The notes beneath the pieces were generated by a model. It saw only the letters and a program-made list of their open reading frames with translations. It did not search any database and had not been told where the DNA came from. Below, piece by piece: positions 13,364 through 25,000 of a stretch of 64,000 bases of DNA. The DNA comes from Tomocerus qinae. Lineage: Eukaryota > Arthropoda > Collembola > Entomobryomorpha > Tomoceridae. Location: positions 31,000,001 to 31,064,000 of the forward strand of contig CM034546.1 in the NCBI GenBank assembly GCA_020055645.1, given 5' to 3'. A program made the position numbers and the translations under genes. Position 1 is the stretch's first letter. Each line of letters starts with the position of its first letter.

Positions 13364-15629
13364 GTAAGTGCAACATCTTGTTTAACGGAATAGAATTACT
13401 ATTTACTGTATGGTATACCAACCATATCTAAAATTTTAAAAACATGAATTTATAGTTTGACAAAATATCTTAGTATATTACTTATATTTATTCAAATTGC
13501 TTACGTTTATAAATTGATTTTACAGATTCGTTCAAATGTTACTCAATGGGAAAAAAGTAAAATGCTATTCATGGTACTTTTAAAAAAACATTTGCCAGAC
13601 AACATTGCAGACATCTTCAATCAAACCAATAATGAACATTTAGTCCATCAACTAACTCAAAATAGAGTAGAGGATTGCCAATGGTGGCCTAATGAATTAA
13701 ATAAAATTCTTTTTAAACCAAATATAAGCATTTTGGAGAAAGTGGTAGAACCATACTCTGTTGGGCATAATAAACTACATGAAAAACTGAGAAGTCATCC
13801 ACATAATCAATTGGTAATTTCTGGATTACCAGGTGTTGGGAAGAAAACATTGGCCAAATTATTTGCCAGACACAACCAAGACAAATACCACCGTGTTATT
13901 AATGTTGATTGTTCAAACTTAGTAATGACACTAAGCAAATTAGCACAATGGCTGGGAATTATAAACTACATTTTGTGCGACTTGAAAAACTTGGCATCAC
14001 AAATATGCCAAAAATTATCGAAATTTAAATGTCTTTTTCTATTTCATAATGCACATTTCAATCTTCATGATGATGTATTGAAGATTTTTTCACAATGGAG
14101 ACATTTCCGCGTTGTTATTACCACAACAGACGATCAATGGGAAAGCTCAGAATATAAACCATGCATTTTACATACTCCAAATAAAAATGACTGTATTCAG
14201 TTTCTAAAAGACACATTACGTATTAAGGACCCAAAAGATAAAGACATTGGAGAATTGGCATCTCTTCTCCAATACTCCCCTTTGCTCTTGCAAATATCAG
14301 CTTCCACAATACTGACTTTTGCCACTGTAAATATAACTGACTATATAAAAATGATATCGAAATCTATCGGCAGTCATGACCAGATGGTTGATTCAAATCA
14401 AAACGCTGCATTTCATTGTCTCAGCATTTTCTTACAACTTGTGTCACCGAGTTCGAAGGAAAATATCTGTGACACTGTTATTGAAGAAATATTGAAGACT
14501 TTGGCTTACATCCTCCCATGACATTGATTTTCAGTTTCTGATCCAGGTTCACAAAACAACTGAAAATCAAATGGTCAATGCTGTGAAGGTTCTTTCGAAC
14601 GCCTCCATAGTAGAATTGGTAAGCTGATTTTTATACATTTATTATCATTTGCCACCTGCATTTTATTTAGTTTGAATCCTCTCCTAACATTGGATTTATG
14701 TTTTATTTTTCTTATAGAATACAAAAATTAATACTACATCCACAAAAATCAGCTCATTGACAATATCTAGTTTACTTCAACACGCCATAAGGCGTTATTT
14801 CAAAAGTAACGAAAAGGAAACGATAGAGACAATACTAGGCTCAACCTCAGACTATTTTGAATACAGAAAATATGTTTACATGAATTATGGAGTAAAATTT
14901 GATGAACTGAAGTATCTATTCCTTGAGTTGGAGAGTCAGTCTTATTTCTACGATCAAATGTTGAATGAATTGCGAATGGGCAATTATAAAAGAGCGGCCG
15001 AGATTGCAGTGAAACTTCAGAGCAAATTGAAAAATAAGAATGGATACAATCATGCACTTTGTTTAGAAAAGATGGGAAAGTTGGAAGAATCTGTAAGAAT
15101 TCTGGAATATATTTTTCAAACTTATGAATTCACAGAAATACCAACTAATGTTTTAAAAAGGGGCTACAATATCAATGGTTCCAACGAAATAGAATTTTAT
15201 GTGAGTCAACCCGATGAGATGCCACCAAAATTTGTCACCGGCGTGAATTGCTGCCTCCAATACGAAAGACTGTCGCAACATGACGGATCTTTGAAGATCT
15301 TGCAGCAATTAGTACAGGGATACAAAATATCCGTTAGAAATTTATGTAATGAAGAATTGCGCAAAATGACTTCAATATTGTGCAACATCTCGATTAAAAT
15401 CGTGGTAGCGTTTGATAAAGAAAAAAGCGATGATAATGCAAAAACTACGCTTAAAGAGGTAACGTATTCTGAAATGAAATATCAGTATCAGTTATATATA
15501 GTATTTAGGATGATCCTATAATGTTAGAATTTTACAGTTGAGTTAAATAAAATTGATTATTATTTGCAGATATGTCGAATCCTGAATATATTTAACACTT
15601 TGATGTCCAAACCGAGTTTAGGGAACTAA
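13258..15629 (+). CDS. CARD-NB-ARC-TPR-like unit 2 of the same gene (degenerate ATPase)
   Basis: The C-terminus of unit 1 runs without a break into a second CARD-like domain (13258-13363 plus 13526-13650). Its helix FIQKGVISSNGMES and the phase 0 intron (13364-13525) sit exactly where CARD 1 has KGIITSYEVETI and its intron. A second NB-ARC follows: P-loop GLPGVGKKT (about 13821-13850) is kept, but Walker B reads CLFLFHN (Asp replaced by His), the sensor reads VVITTTD (Arg lost), and the MHD-like site reads ISSLLQHAIR. A one-base shift is needed near 14515, then an intron at about 14621-14717. A TPR-like exon ends in TTLKE at 15459, and the last exon (15570-15629) joins in phase 0 and stops at TAA 15627. 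The intron at 14621 has no counterpart in unit 1. Likely a regulatory pseudo-ATPase half; function inferred only. Confidence 0.7.
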
Positions 15630-16084
15630 AACCATGGACTCATACTTAAAGTATTGAATTATTTCTGTAATCGAATTAACCAGCAGCAGCCAGAAAAAGT
15701 AATGCTGTATTTTAAATCATGCAATATGTATGCTCATTCATATGCATAAAATTTAAACTTTAGGATCTCTCAAATTTTTATACAATCAAATACTAATTAT
15801 ACCCCTAATAAGGGGTATAAAATTGTTGATTATGTTAACAATGTTTACTTTCTTTTAGTAGTGCTTATATAGACATTGCGTCAAAATCTGACTTCTGTCA
15901 GAAACTTTCTGCCAAAAATTTAATTATGATTAACAGATGAACATTTTGAAAATTAATATGTCGATGTCAAAATCTAGTCAAATGTCACTTTTCCTTATTT
16001 GATACCCAAAAAAGCCGGGCTATTGGATTTTTCATGCCCTGGAATTTTTTTATTTATTTTAAGTAAGATTTTTATTTACATTTC
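15630..16084. other. Spacer between convergent genes, with a 24 nt hairpin
   Basis: The + strand CARD/NB-ARC gene and the - strand GPCR gene converge here. A perfect 10 bp stem with a 4 nt loop, centred on ACCCCTAATAAGGGGT, lies at 15797-15820. It could affect 3' end formation, but animals do not use simple hairpin terminators, so its role is open. Nothing else is recognised. Confidence 0.5.
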
Positions 16085-19000
16085 TTACTTCAAATTGTAA
16101 CTTCCACACTCTGTTGCTTTGCAATCTTCTTTATTTTTGGCACGCTTGGGAAAAAACCTAAAAACAAAAAATGTCTTTGTAAAATTAATATAAACTCCAG
16201 TAATTTTGTGCCGTAATTATTATAATTTACTTTTGTATTTTTGCTTTAGTTCTTTCATTGTATCTCCGTTACACACGTATAAGCCAAACAAAGCAAATCC
16301 CAAAATATGATCGAAAATTGGATAAATGACATATAACGTTTTCAGGTGGTGGCGATAGCTGTATGGCAATACAGAAAGTAAGTCCAACAATCCCAATAAC
16401 CCAGACAAAACGGCTAGTTTTGAAAATAGTTTAAAACTGAAAAACATAGAAACATTGTTACATAATAATTATGTTGATTGTCATCTTGGAGAAATACATA
16501 TTAATGATAAATAAAGGAGAAATTTACTTGTCGATGTGTGTTGGTGATAAAATACTATCGGCGGATATCCTCCCACGTCTCCGATTTTTTTTGCTGAAGA
16601 TGCTTAGTAGACTGTTTAGCTGCCAAATCTTGACACTCTTCTTGTGACCGTAAATAATTTTAAAGCGGTAGTAAAAAAGAGCAGCAGGACAATTAGGTAG
16701 TCGATTGTTATGGGTATGAACACATAATAGCAATAGTGGAGGCCCAATAAGAAACAAAAGCATTTGTTATATTTTCCATATATTCCGGTATTACGATATT
16801 CGTTTCATTGTCATATTTGTATTGTGCTTCTAGTAACAATCCAATTACTATTGGAATCAAAGGAGTAATCCATCCATAAAGGCAGAATGGGAGTAAATTC
16901 TTGGTTGATCTTTTCTGAACATCTTCCATTCCCATTTTCCTACAAGTTGCAGAAAACATTCTAATATTATTGATTTATATAATAAACTGGATGTATCGAA
17001 TTAAATTGCCAGATTTTACTTAGGAAAACCAAAAATCGTTCCAACTATTAAAGGGCAGTTTCGGCAAAAGACTTAATTTTTACAGTATAAACATTATTGG
17101 TCCCTTTAAAGACAAAAAACTGGACAGGATGCATAAAATAGGTATTGCCTAATGCTTATGAACACAATGTACATCGGGTTTGACTTAAAAACGTATTATA
17201 AAAGTACAACTTGACGTAGAAGAATGTAAAAATTAAGTTGATCTGCCTTAGCATTGGTTCTATACCTAATTTAACTGTCCTAATTTTCAATAAAGAGTCA
17301 ATTGTTATTAAAAATCACTTACCAGAATAAATAAGAACAAATCAAAGTTAATTATCACCATCCAGCGCTTCCTGTAGCTAAGTATAAGATAATTGGTAAC
17401 GGTTCCTGAAATCAGAAGTAAATAAAATGGATTGTATTAATTTTGATTCAATTTTCTTATAAATTATTAAAGTTGCATAATGTACCACTTGCCTATTAAA
17501 GCACAAATTGTGTGTCCTCTATAAGAATCATTGATAGAAAAAATTACAACTTTTATTAGTAAAAGTAGTGCGTAGGATGTAACATGGAAAAACTGCACTA
17601 ATCTATGCGTATTTTTAAGCCTTCTCCACAATAAAATGTGCACGGCAACAGTAGTTAGAGTAAAAACTCCTTCCACAATATTTAGGACAGTAATGAATCT
17701 TCTATAGTTTGGTCTGGGCTGAAAATCAAGGATTTAGTCAATTATACCAATATAAAGAATTTATATTTGTTAAGAGTTATGCCAGGTTCTGCTACAGTGT
17801 AAAGCAATTATGGAAGCATAAAATGCAGGTTATGCGAATAAACTAAATGCATACACAATACACAGTGAGTAATTTAGGCACAAATTAAAGGCTAAGCGAG
17901 GTGGAAATGATAAGAATTAATAAAGAAAACTCATTTGTTTCTCTGTGAAAGCCTTCGTGAACGCTCAGAGAAAACAATAATGAAATTAATATTGAAATTG
18001 ATACCTTTTTTAGTTTATACCAAGAGTAGCTCCTTTGCTACACGATGTAGAGTCAACGACTAAAGCTGAAATGCATAAACTTCAGAACAAACTTCAATCA
18101 ATCAAGTGTTAATTCAACTTGATTGGTAACAATAATTTCTTAGTAAATCAAGATTTACTAAAACACAAAATACCTCTTTATTTAGTTGAAAATGGTGATC
18201 TGGCTCACCTTTTGCTGTTAATCACAGCAAAACAGAGTCTTACACAGATCACTATAAACTTAAACTTAACAAAACGACTTCGCTCGGGATCCGATCTGAC
18301 CAGAGCGGAGCAAAGTTTCCAACACGAAACAAGACAAAGAAATCAGCCACGAATTAACTGTGCTCAAAGCTTTTATAACTTTGGGTTGACCCTACACAGT
18401 TAGCATTTTGCTCCAAGTATTTAAACAAGGAGCTTATCTGGACAGAGATATTCCAGCAATATCTTACCTAACATTATATTGTATTTGCATACAAGCATAT
18501 CATGTTAAAGAATATACAAATATTCTTTACATTACCCACCTCTAAAAGATTAGCCTATGTAATAGTTTTTATTGCTTTCTAATTAATCAAATTGGCAAGA
18601 TAAATCAAAAATAAAGTATTATTAAATGAGTCAGTTCAAAATATTGGAGAACACTTCAGTTGGAACATGATTTCCTGGAATGTGATCTGTAAAAGGAACG
18701 TATAGTAATCATGGTTAATTTACTTTATGGTATTATACATTGTCAGAAGAATTAACAGTATGAAGTATTTACATGCAAGACGAAAATAAACATTACAGAA
18801 TAATATGTTGTCAAAGATTTTTAGGCATCATTGTCAGAATCAGCAAGCAGTTTGTCTTCCTCGTAGTCGATTACAACATTTGATGGGGTTATCTCAATGT
18901 TGGACATCTCGGAAGTCAAAATATCTTCCGGTGAGTTTAATTTAGTTGGGACATACTGAATATTGTTATCAACTCCATTGGAAGCGGGAACATATTCCTC

Positions 19001-22000
19001 TTCCATCTCTATATCTGGGGTGGACATGTTTGGCATTGGTAATGAAAGAATAGAATTGAGACATTGTTTCATTGCAGCCTCATTTGAAATAATTCTTTGA
19101 AAACGACGTTCGTTTCTCGCTTTTTGATGTCTCTTTTGACGTGCAAGAGCCGCTTCAGACTTAACTTTGTAAGGCTTACATGCATTGCGGAAAAAAGGAT
19201 GCAGTGGTTTATGAAAGAAAGGTGTAACAAGAGGTTGTGATTGCAAACGCTTAAGAGCCCTTTGCTTATCCATCTCTTTTTCATGCGACGCTCTTGAAAC
19301 AAAAGTTTCACCCAACGACTTAATTCGGCATTGTTTTGATTGGGAAATCTTCTGATTTTCCTCTGCTATGACTTTGGTTGTGGCATCTTTACATTGGGGA
19401 ATATTGAGGTCCATTAAAGATACAGTTGGTTGAGTTGAAATGACTGTGAGATCATTGAGTATTTTTGCAATATGATAACTGTCAAGTGGTAGGGCAGTCG
19501 TTGGTGATGAGGGAATATACGCTAAAGGTACTCTCTCTCTGAGGGGCGCCATTCTCGGAGAGGCAATGACACTTTTGGTGTTAGATTGTACATCCAGAGT
19601 AACATAGGTTCCTTCTGGGTCATATGGCATATTGGTAATAAGATCCTCAGGTGGTGTAGGATCTGTTTCGGAAACAAGGATTCCTCTGTCTACAACGCAT
19701 GGATTAAGGGAATCGTTATTAGCTATTTGTGAAGCTTGCCTTTGGCTAAGATTATCCCAACGTTGGACTTGACGTGTATAAAGGTCAACTGGGGTTTGGG
19801 TATAGGCATTGGTATGAAGAGATTGAAAATTGTTGTCCAAATTAGGTAGAAGGTAATTTTGGTGAGTTGGTTGTAGCCCGTTAAAGGAAACTTGAAGTCG
19901 GGGGACTGGTAACCCATCTATTAAAGTGGCCCAATAATTATTGCCTATTTGATGGGGATTGTGGAATCGTGGATACGGTATCCATTGCCTCCTTCTCTCT
20001 CGCTGATTTTGAAGCGGGAACCGTTGCATCTACACGTTGAAAATAAGGGCTAAGTTCATTTGCATGGACTTTATTAACCATTTGGTTGGTTGCAAGAGAG
20101 AGAAGATTATAGACATTAGTGGACAATTTATGCGTAATCGTGTATGGTCCCTCTCTCTTATCTGCCATTTTTGCAGAAAATCCCTTACTAGAATCTGAAA
20201 GAAAGTGTGTACGCAGCATTACTTTGTCTCCCACGCTGTATGATCTAGGTTTACAGTTCTTGTTATATGAACGCAAGTATGCAGTCTGAATGTTTTGAAT
20301 GTTTTCTCTAACTAACTCATGAATAGCATTGAGTCGTTTTGCAAAGTTAGTTATATCACTGGATTCCGTTAATTGTGTCTGTAATGCGTTATCAAATGGT
20401 GTACGAAGTTGTCTACCCAAAAATGCATAAGCAGGAGAAAATCCTGTAGAATCATTTTCTGCTGATCGTAGTGCAAGTCCTAGTTCAGGTATGTATCTAT
20501 CCCATTGTTTGCAATTAGTAACAGTAGCCAAAATCATACTTTTAATGGTTTCATTGTACCGTTCGGTGAGGTTTGCTTGAGCATGGTAAGGCGATATATG
20601 GAATTGTCTAATACTTAAAAGCGCACACCAATCCATAAAATGATTTGATGTGAATTGAGTTCCATTATCACTTAAAATAGTTTTAGGTAAACCAAAAGTG
20701 CAAAATAAATGCCATAGTCGATCAGTTATTATCTCTGATGTGGCTTTTCGTAACGGAATTAGATGAACAAACTTCGTAAAGGAATCTACAACCACAAAAA
20801 GATAAGTGTTTTGATAATACCCTTTTGGATAACTTCCCATCAAATCAATAGTAATAAGTTCCCAAGGGCCTGAAGGAGAAATAGCTGTTGCTTCCACTGG
20901 AGGGAGTTTCGCAGGCTTTGCCTTTTGGCAAGAAATACAGGACTTGACATATTTTACAACATCCCTACGCATTCCTGCCCAATAAACTCGATTTTCAATA
21001 CGTAAATACGTTTTACGAATTCCAAGATGACCAGAAATAGGCGTATCATGAAATATATTCAATATTCTTGTTACTAACGCAGATGGAACCCAAACACGCC
21101 AATATAAACGTTCATCCTCCCACGGCCTATTTTTTGGTCCTACGTATCTCATAAGTAGACCATCTGGGGAAATGAATGCTCTATCACTTAATTGTTTGAT
21201 TTTAGCTTTTGTGATTGAATCTGCTGGAGCTTCATCGCTCATTATAAATTGCTTGACCATCGCTAGTGTACTGTCTTTTGCTTGCTCTTCTACAAATTCT
21301 TTACGAGAAATAAAAAGAGAATCATAGTCCATGATATTTACTTCATGAACTCGACTGAGTGCATCGACAGGTTTCATATCCGCAGATTTTCCTGGTCGGT
21401 AAATAATGTCAAAATCGTATTGCTGCAGAATCATAAACCAGTGTGCTAAACGACCTGCTGGTTCCTTTATGCGCCTGAGCCAAGTTAAAGCTTGGTGATC
21501 CGTTTCAATGGAAAATCGTGTGTACTCAATAAATCCACGAAATTTTTCAATTGCGTAGAGAACTGCGTACAACTCTTTTTCTGAAACGGAATATTTTACT
21601 TGAGCAGGGGACAATACTTTACTAGCAAACCATATTGGATATTTTACATTGTCGTGTTCTTGTAATAATATAGCACCAATACCTGTATTAGAAGCATCAC
21701 TCTGTATAATAAATGGCTTATTTATGTCAGGAAGTCTAAGATTAGTTAGAGCACATAAAGAATTTTTAAGGAAATCAAATGCTTTTTGTCTCCGCTCATT
21801 CCATTCAAACGGAATGTCCTTTTTCAGAAGTTCGGTTAATGGAAGAGCATGAATACTAGCATTGGGAACAAAACGCCTATAAAAATTAAATAACCCTAAA
21901 AATTTCAAAATATCTTTTGGCTTTTTAGGAATAGGAAAATCTTTTAGTACGGCTACTTTCTCTGGATTTGGATAGCACTTGTTAGGTTCAATCACAAATC

Positions 22001-25000
22001 CCAAAAAGTAAAGCTTTTGTACACAAAGTTGAACTTTCTTTGGATTAATAGTTAATCCAGCATTCTTTAGCTTCGTCAAAACAGTAATTATATCTTGAAT
22101 GTGCTGGTCAAACTCTTGACTAAAAATGATGCAATCATCAAAATAAATACAAGCAATTTTCCATTTTGAGTCTCCTAAAACTTGATCCATGCATCTTTGG
22201 AAAGTTGACGGACTGTTTAACAATCCCATTGGCATTCGTTTGAATTGATATAAGCCACTTGGGGAAATAAAAGCTGTTTTATGTCTATGTTCCTCAGCCA
22301 TCTCAATTTGGTAAAACCCTTTGGAAAGATCAATCACAGTAAAATACTTTGCTGATCCTAATATGGAGATTAAATCCTCCATTCTAGGAATTGGGTATTT
22401 ATCTGGAATGGTATATTTGTTCAAAGGTTTGTAGTTGATAACGAAACGTAGACCTCCCTGTGGTTTTGGAACTACAAAGCCACTAGCAGACCATGGACTA
22501 TTTGACGGCTCAATTATATCCAAGTCCAGTAATTCCTTAAAACTCTCGTCAAAAATTTTACGTTTTCCCGGTGTCATGGGGTACATTCGTGCAGTAATGG
22601 GTTTGGCCGTTCCTGTGTCAATGTAATGTTTGTAAAGTTTGCAAAGTCCTGGCTTACTAGTAAACATAGGCTGAAATTCTTGTAACGAGCTTGTTAGAAC
22701 AGATTGCTGTATGTCCGTGAGATACGAAGGTATTAAAATAGATTTTGGTAAATCTGTAGTGCTCAAAATATCATCTACACTAGAAGGATAAATATCATTC
22801 TGAAATACATCAGGATAATAATTCCAATTAGCTAGTACTTCCGCCGGACGAATAAATGAATCGATATACAAAACATTGTCTGTCGGAAAAATAGATTCTC
22901 CTTCATTGTCTTTCCACGGGTCTTCGAGATGTAATAATAAGTCAGCAGACGGCAGTTGACTTTTATTGTGCAAATCAAAAGACAAAAGAGGATTATTGGC
23001 ATCTAGGTTAGAGATATATTCTTGATTTTTAGACTTATAACTGAGATAAGTCGGCTTGCTAAATGGAATAACTTTAGAGTCCAATCCTATTGTCCAACCA
23101 CCTAATCCGATGAACACGCCGATATTAGTAGGACCAAGAAAGTCTCTACCAAGTAAGATTGACTTAACTATGCCATTCAATAAAACAAACCTTTGATTTC
23201 GCGAATTAATTCCGTAATGAATATTAAGCTTAATGCTTTCTGAAGTCGTCAAGTAACCTTTCAAAAATTTAACATTGGTAATGAAAGGAGTACATTTTAA
23301 ATTCTTACATCTAATTATATCTATTATTTCGTCTCCTATAATAGATATTGAGGAGCCTGTGTCTAAAATTGCATAAAATGCTTGTCCAAAAAGAGTAACT
23401 TTAATACAAGGTTGATCATTAAAACAAGTACTAAGAATTTCGTTGGAATCAGAGTCATTTATATAAGAACATGCCCGGTGAGTCCCTAATGCCGGGCCGG
23501 GCTCCGAGAGTTTCCCTGATTAGAAGTATTCTGAGCATCAGGGCAAGTAGCAATAAAATGTTGGCTGCTACCGCATTTGAAACATTTGCGAGAATTATTT
23601 GGGGAAATAGCCGAGTTTCTTTGTTCAGAAGGTGGAGGAGTTTTACTCCGGTTTGGTGATGGTAAAGGAGATTTATTCGGATTACCTGAGTATGAAGATT
23701 GAGTGAAGTTATTTCCTCTGTTTGTTGTAGTAAGAATTGGTTGAATAGGATTAGAAGCAAATCTAACAGACTTTTTGTGTTGCTCGCTATGAAAAAATGC
23801 GAAAGGATCTACCGAAGCTGGATGCAATTGAGTTGTCATTTGTGTATTATTATAATTGACAAAATGGAGAGTGTCCTCTCTTGGCTTTACAATAGGTCGC
23901 CAAGCAAGTGATGGCTCAAGATTGCCAACTGTAGGTGGTAACTCGTACGTATGGTTGGATTTTAAAAGTTCTTGAGCTTGCAACGCACTAGCTTTAAGCT
24001 CATTTAAATTACGAATGACTTTACCTTGCAAGGCCAAACGAAATTCAGGATGACATTGCTTCAGCACTCTGTGTACGATATCACGTTCTGAAAACTCAAC
24101 ACCTAATCTCTCATAATAATCTATTATGACTCTTATATAGGAGCATAACGTCTCATTTGGTCCTTGAGTTCTTTTATCAAGTTCCCTACGCAAGTCATCT
24201 GCATAACCAACCGACTGAAATTCAGAACGAAGTCGTTGTTTAAAATCATTCCATGAATAGAATTGATTTTCATACCGCAACCAGTTGTATGCATCCTGTG
24301 TCAATGCTAATGGAACGACATATTGTAACATTTCGTTCTCACTGTACCCAACAATGGACTGATATTTTTCGAGTTCTAACAAGAAGTCAAATGGTGTCTT
24401 TGGATCACTTGATCCAGTGTACGTAGGTATCTTAACATCACTTGTTTTCAGGTGATGTGAACGAACTTGCTCATTAGAATGGCTACGTCTTGGAGGCAGA
24501 TTATTTTGTTGTCTATGTCCAGAATATTCTGGCTGCCTTTGTTGGTTCAATGGAATAGAAATATTGGGATTTTGACTTTGAGAACGATGGTCATTTGAAT
24601 GCAATTCAGATTGGGTGTTTCGAATATGGTCAACTGCAAGTGCATTTTCAATTCGACGACTCATTTGGATGAAAGAATTATTCAATGCTTGCAAAGAATT
24701 CATAAATGCCTGTTGATTTGCATTTGACGTAGAAAAGCCTCTATCTAATGAAACAATCAGATTTCTTAGCACTGGTACTATTTCAGGTTGTTCTTGGTTA
24801 TGTGGAATAGCATCATTATGTTCAGCAGGAATGGGATTCGCTATTGGAGGCTCATCATTGGCATTACCATTAGGCATTTGAGGAGGAATAATTGGAATGT
24901 TAACCTGAGCATTATCATGCATGTCATTTGGTTGTTCATTTTGTATATTCACATTATCTCTAGGTGAACCTCCCGGTGGTGAATGTAGAATCCTACGTCG

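Noticed and set aside
18119-18403. 94-codon + strand ORF, repeated at 25753-26034
   Set aside because: It lies within the LTRs on the antisense strand; its duplication is due to the LTR pair.
18821-20029. Envelope gene of the Gypsy element
   Set aside because: The protein has no signal peptide, cleavage site or membrane anchor, so calling it env on position alone is not supported.
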